Below are positions 45,016 to 58,858 of a DNA stretch of 64,000 nt, piece by piece. The position numbers were made by a program, and so were the translations under genes. The stretch is from Xestospongia bergquistia (Eukaryota > Porifera > Demospongiae > Haplosclerida > Petrosiidae). Where the stretch lies: the NCBI GenBank assembly GCA_963965975.1, contig OZ014419.1, forward strand, positions 3,871,677-3,935,676, written 5' to 3'. The notes beneath the pieces were generated by a model, which was not told the DNA's origin, made no database searches, and worked only from the letters and a program-made list of their open reading frames with translations. Position 1 is the first letter of the stretch. Each line of letters begins with the position of its first letter.

Positions 45016-46561
45016 GCTCAATCATTATTACCATGTGACATGACTTGTTACATGAATAAGACATTGTTATACATCATAAATGTGGGCATTAATTAAAATA
45101 TGAGACCAAAGTGTCTCATAGTCTAATTAATTTGTGGTTAAACAGAATTTTGTGTATAATATGTTTAATGAATGAAAGAGTATTTTGTTCTGTCAAGGTA
45201 CTACAAAAATAAGAGAAGCGAGAGACTCTGAAAAGAAATAGATAGAAAGACACCGAGTGTGAGAGAGAGACTCCTAATGTGAGGGAGAAGAGACAGAGAG
45301 CAAGAAAGACTGCGAGACTCTATGAGTGTGTGTGAGAGAAAAAGAGAAAGAAAAGAATGAAAGGAACTGAGAGTGTGGGTCTATGAGAGAGAGGAAAAGA
45401 TAGAGATAGCCTCTGACAGTGATGCTTTATGAAAAAGAGAGATAGAGAGAGAGTGGAAAAAGAAAGAGACAATGAGAGAATCTGAGAGTGTCTGTGTGTG
45501 AGAGAGAAAGGGACAGAGAGACAAAGAGAAAATTATAGAGAAAGAAGGGAAATAGAGACTGATAGGGAGACTCCGAGAGAAAGAGAGAGACTCACAGACT
45601 GGGGAAGGAGAAGGAGAGAGAGAGAGACTGACAGACTCTGAGTGTGTGTAAGAGAGATTCTAACAGTGATAAACTATGAGAGAGAGAGTAAGAGAAAGAG
45701 AGAGACAGAGAGAAAGAAAGCCAGACAGAGACTCTGACAGTCTATCTGCATGGATCAGAGAAGGACAAACACACAGAGAGAAAATAAGTGAAAGAGAAAG
45801 AGTTATAGAAAATGATAAAGACAGACATTTCCAAAGTGAGAGAGTGAGAGAGTAATAGAGAGAAAGAGATAATCCTATTGCAAGGAGAGACACAAGGAGA
45901 AAGATTGACAGAATTTAAGTGTGTGTGTGTGAATGACCGAGAGACTCTGAGAGTGAAAGACTATGAAAGAGAGACAGATACTCTAAGAGAGAGTAAGGAC
46001 TTCTGTTGTAAGGGAGGATAGAAAAAGAGAAAGAGAGAGAGAGGGAGAAAGCGACTGAGAGACTCTATGAATGTTTCTGTGACAGAGAAATTGAGAAAGA
46101 AAGAGTGACAGAATCTGAGCGTGAATGTGTTAGAGAAAGACTTTATGTGTAATATCTTATGCAAGAAAAAGATACACACATACTAACACAAACAGACAGA
46201 GTGAGACTCTAAGAGTGTGTGTGTTGTGAGTGTATGTGTGTGTGAGAGAGAGAGATATAGAGAATTTGATAAGGAATGTGAGACTCTAAAAGAGAGAGTT
46301 CTAAAGTGAGGGAAGGAGAGACAGGTAGAATCTGTGTTTGTTTGTATGAGAGAGATAGACTTCTAAATTTAGAGAGTGAGAGAGAAAAAGTGAAAGAATT
46401 TGATAGTGTATGTCTCTGTTTAATAGAGAAAGAAAGGGACTCTGAGAGTGATGGACTATGACATAGAGAGAGAGAGATAGGGACTCAGAGAGTGACATAG
46501 AGAGAGTGTGAGGAAGGTGAGAGACTATGAGATAGAAACTCTAACGCATGTTCTCTGAGAG
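45016..46561 (-). repeat. AT spacer M8 and CT block M7, inverted
   Basis: Purine-rich on plus from about 45,200. Close match to 15,105-16,652 in the same orientation and to 49,415-50,972 inverted. No gene is seen. Confidence 0.85.
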
Positions 46562-46572
46562 AGACATTAAGG

Positions 46573-47060
46573 TTTATAGCCATTTCGTCTAATCCTATTT
46601 CGTCTAACAAAATGTACAATTGTCCCATATCGTCCAAAAAATAAATTGATTTAAATAACAGTAATTACAAAGATACCCAATGGGTATATGCCTTAAGTTC
46701 TTGTAACATGTAGTGTCCTACTTCATGCTTTCCTTAATAGTTTTCAGTCTGTTCTCATGGTTTCTGTACTTTCTTCTTCTTCTTTGAAGCCCTCATGCAG
46801 CCTGCTATCACCTGATGGATGTACAACGTGAAGTCAGCATCTTCCATGATCAACTCCACTACTGTCTCTGTTGTCACATTTTGGAGGTGGGAGTGATTCT
46901 CATTGCAAGAGACTAGCTGATCATGAACGTCAGTGACTGCTCTTCCAGGACAACTTCTGTCTGGACATCTCCAACACATCTATCCATCTGCTGTTCTTCA
47001 ATTGAGTGTGTACCTATAACCTGGTGTATAAGTGACTTAGCTCCTCTTGCTGTTGTAACA
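46573..47060 (-). mobile_element. FLYWCH Mutator-like element, truncated at the inversion joint (copy 4)
   Basis: Flanking AGACATTAAGG at 46,562-46,572 and the adjoining inverted repeat are present. The FLYWCH fragment is at 46,755-46,979 (minus) with a 3-bp insertion (NVTTET for NVTET). The element ends at 47,060 where the sequence turns into direct-orientation CT block M1, so the other terminus is lost. Confidence 0.85.
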
Positions 47061-48687
47061 TAAAGTCTCTTAAATGTTTTCTCTTTCACTCTCTTCCTTA
47101 TTTTAGGAGTCTCTCCCGGAGTATCTCTCTTACAGTCACTCTCTCTAGCTGTCTCTCTTTCTCTCTCTCTCAGAATCTTTTCTCTCAGTCAGACCCTCTC
47201 TCTCACTAACATGCACTCAGAGTCTCTGTCTCTCTCTCTCAAGCAGTACCTTTTTCTCTTTCTCTCATCCTCAGGGTCTCTCTCTTTTTTTCTTTCTCTG
47301 TCACTATATCTCTCTATAAGAGTGTGTCTGTCTCTTTCTCTCTCTCTCTCACAGTCTCTCTTTCCCACTCTTCTCTCTCTCGGTCCTTCTCTCACTTTTG
47401 GTGTGTTTCTCACTCATTTTCTCTCTATCTCATGTTTTTAAACGATTATGCGCAAACTCTATATTATCTTTTCCACCTCTTATTCTAATTAATGCCCATG
47501 TTTATGGCATATAACAATGTATTATTAATTTATGTAATAAATTACATCATATGATAATAATGATTGACCTAGTCTATTAGTAGTGTATTAGTAGTTGTTA
47601 TTGTACTTATTATCAAAAATGTACTAGTAATAATACAAGAAATGAACAACTCAAGAACTTCCAAAACAATCCATTGTAAGAGACTGAAACTGAAACAGCT
47701 GATGAACTCACACTCAGAGATTATATCCCTATCTTTCTCTTAATAGATATATATGATATATATACGTTGGAGAAGAGTGCACAAAAATATTATTAATTTT
47801 AGTAGCAGGACACAAAGAAGACTGCATATAAGAATTGGTGGAATAAAATATTCTGCTACTCAGATGAAACATCCCATTGTTTGCATGCTACATATTCCCT
47901 CTTATTACAAGAGATCCACAATTCAGATAATCCACCTTATCTTCACTCCTTGATTCTCCACTTTCATCTTTCTTCTTGCTTTTATCAGCTAGCATTATAT
48001 CCTTAAGTCCTTTTATTTTTAAAATTTTAGTTCCTCACCAGAAGATATTAGTGTACAAGGTATTTCAAGTTCTCCCTGTGGAAGGTCATATGAGTACCTT
48101 TTACTGCCTTCTGACTTTACACGCTATAGAACCTATGTTTGTCTCTCTATCTCTCTAATTCTCTGTCTCTCTCACTCTCTGTCATTTCTCCCTCCCTTTC
48201 TCTCTCTCTCTTTCTCTCTTTCTGCTCTCACCACTTATAGTCCTTCCCTCCCTCAGAGTCTCTCTCTTATCCTCTCTCTTATAGCCTCTCTTTTTCTCCT
48301 TCACACACACAAACTCTCAGTCTCTCACTCTTTCTGTTTTTCTCACTCTCCCCATCTCACTCCTGATCAGTCTCTATTTCTCTTTCTCTCTCATTTATTT
48401 TATCTCTGTGTGTCATTCTCTATCTCACACAGAGATTTTCTGCTTGTCTCTCTGTCTCTGCCTCTCTCTCCCTTACTTTAGGAGTCTCTCTCTCTGAGTC
48501 TATCTCTTGGAGTATCTTTTACATTCTCCCACTCACACAGTCTCTCTATTTGCCTGTGTGCATGTCATCCTCTGACATACAAACACACACACCCTCAGAG
48601 TTTCTCTATCTCTCTCTCTCTAAATCTCTTTCTCTCTGTCAGAGTGTCTGTCACTTCCTCCTATCTCTCACACTCACATTGATAGTC
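47061..48687 (+). repeat. Satellite modules M1-M5, shortened unit
   Basis: Partial M1 from 47,061, spacer M2 to about 47,740, direct joint to M4 (CT block M3 and the start of M4 missing, a deletion similar in position to the one at 18,470), M4 cut short at about 48,135, then M5. No gene is seen. Confidence 0.82.
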
Positions 48688-48698
48688 CCTTAATGTCT

Positions 48699-49403
48699 GT
48701 GTCATGCCATTTCATCTAATCCCATTTTGTTTAACAAAATGGACTTTTGTCCCATCTTGTCTAATAGTGTAAAAGGTTTAAGATAAGTGGCCAAAGGCCA
48801 GTAAAGGTGATGGAATTCTAATTCAAAAGAACTAATAATGTAAAGGCTTTGATGTCTTGAAAGGTAGAGTACTTAAGAGGACCCATTTCATACATACAAT
48901 ATATTGAATCAATGGAGTTTGTCACAACAGCAAGAGGAGCTAAGTCACTTATACTCCAGGTTATAGGTGCACACTCAATTGAAGAACAGCAGATGGACAG
49001 ATGTGTTGGAGATGTCCAGACAGAAGTTGTCCTGGAAGAGCAGTCACTGACGTTCATGATCAGCTAGTCTCTTGCAATGAGAATCACTCCCACCTCCAAA
49101 ATGTAACAGAGACAGTAGTGGAGTTGATCAAGGAAGATGCTGACTTCACGTTGTACATCCATCAGGTGATAGCAGGCTGCAGGAGGGCTTCTAAGAAGAA
49201 GAAGAAAGTACAGAAACCACGAGAACAGACTGAAAACTATTAAGGAAAGCATGAAGTAGGACACTATATGTTAGAAGAACTTAAGGCATATACCCATTGG
49301 GTATCTTTGTAATTACTGTTATTTAAATCAATTTATTTTTTTGACGATATGGGAAATTGTACATTTTGTTAGACGAAATAGGATTAGACGAAATGGCTAT
49401 AAA
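48699..49403 (+). mobile_element. FLYWCH Mutator-like element (copy 5, complete)
   Basis: 705 bp between CCTTAATGTCT at 48,688-48,698 and 49,404-49,414. FLYWCH fragment 49,001-49,243 (CWRCPDRSCPGRAVTDVHDQ) with the shared upstream TGA. Confidence 0.86.
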
Positions 49404-49414
49404 CCTTAATGTCT

Positions 49415-50972
49415 CTCTCAGAGAACATGCGTTAGAGTTTCTATCTCATAGTCTCTCACCTTCCTCACACTCTCTCTATGTCACTCTCTGAGTCCCTATC
49501 CCTCTCTCTCTATGTCATAGTCCATCACTCTCAGAGTCTCTTTCTTTCTCTATTAAACAGAGACATACACTATCAAATTCTTTCACTTTTTCTCTCTCAC
49601 TCTCTAAATTTAGAAGTCTCTCTCTCTCATACAAACAAACACAGATTCTACCTGTCTCTCCTTCCCTCACTTTAGAACTCTCTCTTTTAGAGTGTCACAT
49701 TCCTTATCAAATTCTTTATATCTCTCTCTCTCACACACACATACACTCACAACACACACACTCTTAGAGTCTCACTCTGTCTGTTTGTGTTAGTGTGTGT
49801 GTATCTCTTTCTCGCATAAGATATTACACATAAAGTCTCTCTCTAACACATTCACGCTCAGATTGTGTCACTCTTTCTTTCTCACTTTCTCTGTCACAGA
49901 AACATTCATAGAGTCTCTCAGTCGCTTTCTCCCTCTCTCTCTCTTTCTGTTTTTCTATCCTCCCTTACAACAGAAGTCCTTACTCTCTCTTAGAGTATCT
50001 GTCTCTCTTTCATAGTCTTTCACTCTCAGAGTCTCTCGGTCATTCACACACACACACACACTTAAATTCTGTCAATCTTTCTCCTTGTCTCTCTCCTCGC
50101 AATAGGATTATCTCTTTCTCTCTATCACTCTCTCACTCTCTCACTTTGGAAATGTCTGTCTTTATCATTTTCTATAACTCTTTCTCTTTCACTTATTTTC
50201 TCTCTGTGTGTCTGTCCCTCTCTGACCCATGCAGATAGACTGTCAGAGTCTCTGTCTGGCTTTCTTTCTCTCTGTCTCTCTCTTTCTCTTACTCTCTCTC
50301 TCATAGTTTATCACTGTTAGAATCTCTCTTACACACAAACACACACTCAGAGTCTGTCAGTCTCTCTCTCTCCTTCTCCTTCCCCAGTCTATGAGTCTCT
50401 CTCTTTCTGTCGGAGTCTCCCTATCAGTCTCTATTTCTCCTTCTTTCTCTATAATTTTCTCTTTGTCTCTCTGTCCCTCTCTCTCTCACACACAGTCACT
50501 CTCAGATTCTCTCATTGTCTCTTTCTTTTTCCACTCTCTCTCTATCTCTCTCTTTCATAAAGCATCACTGTCAGAGGCTATCTCTATCTTTTCCTCTCTC
50601 TCATAGACCCACACTCTCAGTTCCTTTCATTCTTTTTCTTTCTCTTTTTCTCTCACACACACTCATAGAGTCTCGCAGTCTTTCTTGCTCTCTGTCTCTT
50701 CTCCCTCACATTAGGAGTCTCTCTCTCACACTCGGTGTCTCTCTATCTATTTCTTTTCAGAGTCTCTTGTTTCTCTTATTTTTGTAGTACCTTGACAGAA
50801 CAAAATACTCTTTCATTCATTAAACATATTATACACAAAATTCTGTTTAACCACAAATTAATTAGACTATGAGACACTTTGGTCTCATATTTTAATTAAT
50901 GCCCACATTTATGATGTATAACAATGTCTTATTCATGTAACAAGTCATGTCACATGGTAATAATGATTGAGC
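49415..50972 (+). repeat. CT block M7 and AT spacer M8
   Basis: Polypyrimidine to about 50,790, spacer to the LTR at 50,973. Matches 6,055-7,608. No gene is seen. Confidence 0.85.
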
Positions 50973-51313
50973 TGTTGAAAGAGGTAATTGGTTAGGTTGT
51001 TTATCTGTATTCATTTGTGTGTAAATTAGTCTATCTGTAAGTCTATTTTCTTTGAATCATTTAAGTGTTAATTAAGTGTGTGTAAACTTTCATATTCATG
51101 ATTTCTGTGATAGTCCTTATCTTTGTCCATTTAGTTTGATCTTTGTTCTTTGTTTGATTTCTGTTATAAATACCTGATTTTTCTTCAGATTGTTAGTTCT
51201 TAAACATATTGATTTCATTTAAATACAAGTTCTACTTAAACTTAGTTGTGACGAGAACATAGCTGTGTACTCAGCTGCAGTCTTACCATAAAACTATATA
51301 AAAACTTTCAACA
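50973..51313 (+). mobile_element. LTR (copy 4)
   Basis: 341 bp with perfect TGTTGAAAG / CTTTCAACA ends, followed at once by GGTTATGAGCCCAGTCTCC. Confidence 0.87.
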
Positions 51314-53818
51314 GGTTATGAGCCCAGTCTCCAACTAAATTCGTCACAATAGACCCAGGTTTGTAGTTGTGCTGCTCTGTATATAATCTTTATCTGGACC
51401 ACGAATTAGCAAGAGTCAAAATGAGGGCTGTATATGAAAAATGGTCGATTAACAAGTTAGATAGCATAAACTGGACTACTTTGAGGTTCCATATGTGACC
51501 TATGCTGTTGGCTAAGGGACTATGGGGTTTTGTAGATGGTACAGAAGAACTCAATGAGGAAGCAAATGCTCAAGCTCAAGCTGATTTTCAACGGAGGTCA
51601 CAAAAGACATTTTCTGCTCTCCTTATGTACGTATATGGGTGAAGGAGCGTAAGCCTAAGACGAGCAAGGAGGCTGGAGAGTATGCTGATGATTACTTCCA
51701 GGCTAGAGGACCCCAACTGGACTTGTGAAATGGAAAGCAATCAGCAGGAGTCTGGAATAATGAGATCTGGGACAGTAGAGGGTAAATATGTCAAAAATAT
51801 TTTATTAGACACAGGTTGCTCAATGACTCTAGTGCATCAGAAGCTAGTATCAGAAGAGGAGTTCCTTGAAGGAAAAGCTACTAATGGTGTGTTGTGCACT
51901 TGGAGACACAGTGTTGTATCACTCGGCAAAGGTGCACATGGAAGTCGAGGGAAAAGCAATAGAAGTTGAGGCTGCCCTCTCAGATTGCTTACCTGTGGGA
52001 GTACTATTGGGTACAGATGTGTCCCAACTACCCGAGCTATTAACTCAACAGAACTCTGGAGTAGGGGAACCAGAGAAGACCATGGGAATAATAACAAGAG
52101 CCGCGGTACGGAAACAGAAGGAACAAAAGGCTGAGGAGAAACAATTAGAGGAGAAATACGGAGTGACATCATACCCATTAATGAAGAGGGCAGAGAACCG
52201 AAACAAAAGGTGATGATCATAATAAGGAGCAAAAAGACAAGAGTGAAGAGACAGATTAGATGACGATGATAGATGATGACTTGTTTGGGAAATCTCGAGA
52301 GAAGAGAAGATTAAGCAGAAAGATGAAGAGAGCTAACAAGAAACAGCACAACAGAAGTGGAGGATCAGGTGACAACCATATTCGAAGGATTGACTCAGAA
52401 GTATTGAAGACGCTACAGAAGACTGACCCATCTTTGGAATCAGTCAGGAATAAAGCTTATGCAGATCGTACAACTGGTAGTGGAATACAATTCTACTGGA
52501 AAGATGGTCTACTGTAAAGATATTGGATGCCATCTGGTAGAGATGGTGAAGACATGGCTGTAGAACAACTCGTGCTTCCAAAAGAATGTCATGACAGAGT
52601 TATAAGTCTGGCACATTCCATTCCCCTAGCTTGTCATTTGGGCTGAGACAAGATGACTCAATGTATCTTACAGCAGTTCTATTTGCCAACTATATACAGA
52701 GATGTTGTGGAGTACTGCTGGACTTGTGGATCATGCCAGAAGGTTGCTCAACATCATATGCAACCAGCACCACTCATTCCCCTCCCTATTATTGATACTC
52801 CATTTAAGAGAGTTGCTATGAATATTGTCAGACCTCTCTCTTGCAGTCGGTCAGGAAAATGATACATTCTGGTCTTGTGTGACAATGCAACTTGGTATCC
52901 TAAGGCTGCTACCTTGCGCTCAATTGATACTGAAAACATTGCTGAGGTACTAGTCCTCATTTTTGCCCACATGGGCATCCATATGAGATTCTCCCAGACC
53001 AAGAGGATAACTTTACATCTAACTCCAATCAGAATTATACAAAATGCTTCACATCCATCAGTTAAAAACAAGCCCCTACCCTCCTCAAACGGACACTTGT
53101 GCATTGTTTTAATCAAGCTCTAAAATCCATGTCCACGTACTTGTGAGTTTAAGCCAGGACAGCAAGTGCTGGTGCTTCTTCACACATCCAGTAGTAAACT
53201 GCTTGCTCAATGGCAAGGGCCATATGAGATAATTGCCTTCTCCCATGCGTTAAACTAATGCATGGAAGAAGTCAATTATATTGTGGACACGCGTGGGCAT
53301 ACCATTCACATGTTATGTGAATGGTATGCCCAGTCAAGCGTGCTCTATATAGTTCAGAAGTATTGGACGGGGAGCAGGACAGACCTACCTGGACAGAGAG
53401 TGGTAAAACACAGTCAAAAGGTAAACCAATTTTTGGAAATAATCTCATCCAATTCCAACAGGAGGACCTGATGCAGTTGTTACAGAGATTTAGTGATGTG
53501 ATTAGTAATACTCCTGATCGTACAGATTTGGTGGAACACCATGTTCTCATTAGAGATGCTAATCCAGTACGACTGCCGGCTTATTGCCTACCACACTCAT
53601 ATCGAGACACTGTGAAACAAGAATTGGATCAAATGCTCTACTAGAAATTGCTTGGAGTGCTCCAGTGGTACTGTTAAAGAAGAAGGACAGATCGTTACAG
53701 CTATGTGTTCATTACCAGCATTTGAACGGACTCTTGGAAGGTGATGCATATCTAATGCCCCAAGTGGATGAGCTGATCAACCAAGTTGGCAAGGCCAAAT
53801 TCATCTCAACATTGGACC
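51314..53818 (+). mobile_element. Chimeric retroelement interior (copy 4), integrase deletion
   Basis: gag from ATG 51,421 (shared TGA after the KFxM motif), SCAN-like stretch, protease DTG at 51,808-51,816 (here followed by CSMTL rather than CSRTL), linker and integrase zinc module (52,653 on, shared TGA before DKM), shared TGA after RSGK at about 52,860. A deletion of roughly 330 bp at about 53,131 ('aaatccatgt' joined to 'ccacgtacttgtgag') removes the end of the integrase core. RT N-terminus then runs to ALDLT-like (TLDLT) at 53,818. Confidence 0.87.
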
Positions 53819-56257
53819 TTACTCTCTTAGAGTCTGTCAGTCTCTGTCTCTCTCTTTCTCTCCTTCTCTATCATAGTTTCTCACTCTAAGTCTGTGTCTC
53901 TTTCTCTAACACCCACCCACACATTTATGCTCTCTTGGTGTCTTCCAGTCTCCCTTTCTACACACACACACATATATATATATATCTTTCACTCTTTCAT
54001 AGTGTCTCACTCTCAGAGTCTTTCTCAGACATACATACCTTCTTAAAGTCTCTTAAATGTTTTTTCTTTCACTCTCTTCCTTATTTTAGGAGTCTCTCTC
54101 GGAGTATCTCTCTTACAGTCACTCTCTCTAGCTGTCTCTCTTTCTCTTTCTCTCTCTCAAAGTCTCTCTCTCTCAGAATCTTTTCTCTCAGCCAGACCCT
54201 CTCTCTCACTAACATGCACTCAGAGTCTCTGTCTCTCTCTCTCAAGCAGTACCTTTTTCTCTTTCTCTCATCCTCAGGGTCTCTCTCTTTTTTTCTTTCT
54301 CTGTCACTATATCTCTCTATAAGAGTGTGTCTGTCTCTTTCTCTCTCTCACACAGTCTCTCTTTCCCACTCTTCCCTCTCTCGGTCCTTCTCTCACTTTT
54401 GGTGTGTTTCTCACTCATTTTCTCTCTATCTCTTGTTTTTAAACGATTATGCGCAAACTCTATATTATATTTTCCACCTCTTATTCTAATTAATGCCCAT
54501 GTTTATGGCATATAACAATGTATTATTAATTTATGTAATAAATTACATCATATGATAATAATGGTTGACCTAGTCTATTAGTAGTGTATTAGTAGTTGTT
54601 ATTGTACTTATTATCAAAAATGTACTAGTAATAATACAAGAAATGAACAACTCAAAAACTTCCAAAACAATCCAGTGTAAGAGACTGAAACTGAAAGAGC
54701 TCATGAACTCACACTCAGAGATTATATCCCTATCTTTCTCTCTCTTCTGCCTCCCTACAAACCTGTCTCTCTCTCTCATAGTCTCTCACTATTGTTCTCT
54801 TTCTCTCTCATTCTTTTAGAGTCTCCCTCTCTCTCAGAGTTTCTCTGTCTAAAAGTCTCTCCTTTTCACAGTCTCTCTCTCTCACTCATGGAGTCTTTTT
54901 TGTCTGTCAGTCACTCTCTCTCTCAACGTTTCCTCTCTCGCAGTCTCTCTCTCACCCACAGAGTCTTTTTCTCTTAGATTCCATCTAATATCTTGGAGTT
55001 TGTCTCTATCTCAGAGAACATAATATACGCCTTTTTATACGATATATGGTTGTTCTAAATTATCAAAGATGAGGACAAATACAATGCACCACATGTAGTA
55101 CACTCATGTAATGTTATGACTGTCTCATTTCAATTTTGCTATTAATAGATATATATGATATATATACGTTGGAGAAGAGTGCACAAAAATATTATTAATT
55201 TTAGTAGCAGGACACAAAGAAGACTGCATATAAGAATTGGTGGAATAAAATATTCTGCTACTCAGATGAAACATCCCATTGTTTGCATGCTACATATTCC
55301 CTCTTATTACAACAGTTTGACAATTCAGATAATCCACCTTATCTTCACTCCTTGATTCTCCACTTTCATCTTTCTTCTTGCTTTTATCAGCTAGCATTAT
55401 ATCCTTAAGTCCTTTTATTTTTAAAATTTTAGTTCCTCACCAGAAGATATTAGTGTTCAAGGTATTTCAAGTTCTCCCTGTGGATGGTCATATGAGTACC
55501 TTTTACAGCCTTCTGACTTTACACGCTATAGAACCTCTTGCTCTCAAGAATAGAGAGCATATAGCAGACAGCTTTCTAGACACATGTCCAACTATCTCAT
55601 AAACTTTAACTCTCACAGTCTCTCTCACACGTACACACTCTCAGAGTCTCTCAGTCTTTTTCTTTATCTCTCTCTCATGCCACATTATAGGAGTCTATCT
55701 CCCTATGTTTGTCTCTCTATCTCTCTAACTCTCTGTCTCTCTCACTCTCTGTCCTTTCTCCCTCCCTTTCTCTCTCTCTCTTTCTCTCTCTCTGCTCTCA
55801 GCACTTATAGTCCCTCCCTCTCTCAGAGTCTCTCTCTTATCCTCTCTCTTATAGTCTCTCTTTTTCTCCTTCATACACACAAACTCTCAGTCTCTCACTC
55901 TTTCTGTTTTTCTCACTCTCCACATCTCACTCCTGATCAGTCTCTATTTCTCTTTCTCTCTCATTTATTTTATCTCTGTGTGTCATTCTCTATCTCACAC
56001 AGAGATTTTCTGCTTGTCTCTCTGTCTCTGCCTCTCTCTCCCTTACTTTAGGAGTCTCTCTCTCTGAGTCTATCTCTTGGAGTATCTTTTACATTCTCCC
56101 ACTCACACAGTCTCTCTATTTGCCTGTGTGCATGTCATCCTCTGACATACAAACACACACACCCTCAGAGTTTCTCTATCTCTCTCTCTCTAAATCTCTT
56201 TCTCTCTGTCAGAGTGTCTGTCACTTCTTCCTATCTCTCACACTCACATTGATAGTC
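53819..56257 (+). repeat. Satellite modules M1-M5 (complete unit)
   Basis: CT block M1 (to about 54,440), spacer M2 (to about 54,730), CT M3 (to 55,015), spacer M4 (to about 55,610), CT M5 (to 56,257). This is the best complete reference for the unit. No gene is seen. Confidence 0.87.
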
Positions 56258-56268
56258 CCTTAATGTCT

Positions 56269-56973
56269 GTGTCATGCCATTTCATCTAATCCCATTTTGT
56301 TTAACAAAATGGACTTTTGTCCCATCTTGTCTAATAGTGTAAAAGGTTTAAGATAAGTGGCTTAAGGCAAGTAAAGGTGATGGAATTCTAATTCAAAAGA
56401 ACTAATAATGTAAAGGCTTTGATGTCTTGAAATGTAGAGTACTTAAGAGGACCCATTTCATACATACAATATATTGAATCAATGGAGTTTGTTACAACAG
56501 CAAGAGGAGCTAAGTCACTTATACTCCAAGTTATAGGTACACACTCAATTGAAGAACAGCAGATGGACAGATGTGTTGGAGATGTCCAGACAGAAGTTGT
56601 CCTGGAAGAGCAGTCACTGACGTTCATGATCAGCTAGTCTCTTGCAATGAGAATCACTCCCACCTCCAAAATGTAACAGAGACAGTAGTGGAGTTGATCA
56701 GGGAAGATGCTGACTTCACGTTGTACATCCATCAGGTGATAGCAGGCTGCAGGAGGGCTTCCAAGAAGAAAAAGAAAGTACAGAAACCACGAGAACAGAC
56801 TGAAAACTATTAAGGAAAGCATGAAGTAGGACACTATATGTTAGAAGAACTTAAGGCATATACCCATTGGGTATCTTTGTAATTACTGTTATTTAAATCA
56901 ATTTATTTTTTGGACGATATGGGAAATTGTACATTTTGTTAGACGAAATAGGATTAGACGAAAAGGCTATAAA
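56269..56973 (+). mobile_element. FLYWCH Mutator-like element (copy 6, complete)
   Basis: 705 bp between CCTTAATGTCT at 56,258-56,268 and 56,974-56,984. FLYWCH fragment at 56,571-56,813, shared TGA upstream. Confidence 0.86.
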
Positions 56974-56984
56974 CCTTAATGTCT

Positions 56985-58533
56985 CTCTCAGAGAACATGC
57001 GTTAGAGTTTCTATCTCATAGTCTCTCACCTTCCTCACACTCTCTCTCTGTCACTCTCTGAGTCCCTATCCCTCTCTCTCTATGTCATAGTCCATCACCC
57101 TCAGAGTCCCTTTCTTTCTCTATTAAACAGAGACATACATTATCAAATTCTTTCACTTTTTCTCTCTCACTCTCTAAATTTAGAAGTCTCTCTCTCTCAT
57201 ACAAACAAACACAGATTCTACCTGTCTCTCCTTCCCTCACTTTAGAACTCTCTCTTTTAGAGTGTCACATTCCTTATCAAATTCTTTATATCTCTCTCTC
57301 TCACACACACATACACTCACAACACACACACTCTTAGAGTCTCACTCTGTCTGTTTGTGTTAGTGTGTGTGTATCTCTTTCTCGCATAAGATATTACACA
57401 TAAAGTCTCTCTCTAACACATTCACGCTCAGATTCTGTCACTCTTTCTTTCTCAATTTCTCTGTCACAGAAACATTCATAGAGTCTCTCAGTCGCTTTCT
57501 CCCTCTCTCTCTCTTTCTCTTTTTCTATCCTCCCTTACAAGAGAAGTCCTTACTCTCTCTCAGAGTATCTGTCTCTCTTTCATAGTCTTTCACTCTCAGA
57601 GTCTCTCGGTCATTCACACACACACACACTTAAATTCTGTCAATCTTTCTCCTTGTCTCTCTCCTCGCAATAGGATTATCTCTTTCTCTCTATCACTCTC
57701 TCACTCTCTCACTTTGGAAATGTCTGTCTTTATCATTTTCTATAACTCTTTCTCTTTCACTTATTTTCTCTCTGTGTGTCTGTCCCTCTCTGACCCATGC
57801 AGATAGACTGTCAGAGTCTCTGTCTGGCTTTCTTTCTCTCTGTCTCTCTCTTTCTCTTACTCTCTCTCTCATAGTTTATCACTGTTAGAATCTCTCTTAC
57901 ACACAAACACACACTCAGAGTCTGTCAGTCTCTCTCTCTCTCCTTCTCCTTCCCCAGTCTATGAGTCTCTCTCTTTCTCTCGGAGTCTCCTTATCAGTCT
58001 CTATTTCTCCTTCTTTCTCTATAATTTTCTCTTTGTCTCTCTGTCCCTCTCTCTCTCACACACAGACACTCTCAGATTCTCTCATTGTCTCTTTCTTTTT
58101 CCACTCTCTCTCTCTCTCTTTCATAAAGCATCACTGTCAGAGGCTATCTCTATCTTTTCTCTCTCTCATAGACCCACACTCTCAATTCTTTTTTTTTTCT
58201 TTCTGTTTTTCTCTCACACACACTCATAGAGTCTCGCAGTCTTTCTTGCTCTCTGTCTCTTTTCCATCACATTAGGAGTCTCTCTCTCACACTCGGTGTC
58301 TTTCTATCTATTTCTTTTCTGAGTCTCTCGCTTCTCTTATTTTTGTAGTACCTTGACAGAACAAAATACTCTTTCATTCATTAAACATTTTATACACAAA
58401 ATTCTGTTTAACCACAAATTAATTAGACTATGAGACACTTTGGTCTCATATTTTAATTAATGCCCACATTTACGATGTATAACAATGTCTTATTCATGTA
58501 ACAAGTCATGTGACATGGTAATAATGATTGAGC
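56985..58533 (+). repeat. CT block M7 and AT spacer M8
   Basis: Polypyrimidine to about 58,330, with a T-run at about 58,188-58,198 that replaces ordinary CT sequence; then the AT spacer. No gene is seen. Confidence 0.85.
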
Positions 58534-58858
58534 TGTTGAAAGAGGTAATTGGTTAGGTTGTTTATCTGTATTCATTTGTGTGTAAATTAGTCTATCTGTA
58601 AGTCTATTTTCTTTGAATCATTTAAGTGTTAATTAAGTGTGTGTAAACTTTCATATTCATGATTTCTGTGATAGTCCTTATCTTTGTCCATTTAGTTTGA
58701 TCTTTGTTCTTTGTTTGATTTCTGTTATAAATACATGATTTTTCTTCAGATTGTTAGTTCTTAACCGTATTGATTTCTACTTAAACTTAGTTGTAACGAG
58801 AACAGAGCTGTGTACTCAGCTGCAGTCTTACCATAGAACTATATAAAAACTTTCAACA
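58534..58858 (+). mobile_element. LTR (copy 5, small internal deletion)
   Basis: 325 bp. Ends as in the other copies, but 16 bp around 'atttaaatacaagttc' near the 3' third are missing. The start-to-start distance from copy 4 is 7,561 bp, which defines the period of the array. Confidence 0.86.

Noticed and set aside
50973..58858. LTR at 50,973 and LTR at 58,534 as the two ends of one 7.6-kb retrotransposon
   Set aside because: No polypurine tract precedes the second LTR, RT is truncated, and the intervening satellite and MULE occur in other contexts without the LTR. They are successive 5' LTRs of tandem units.
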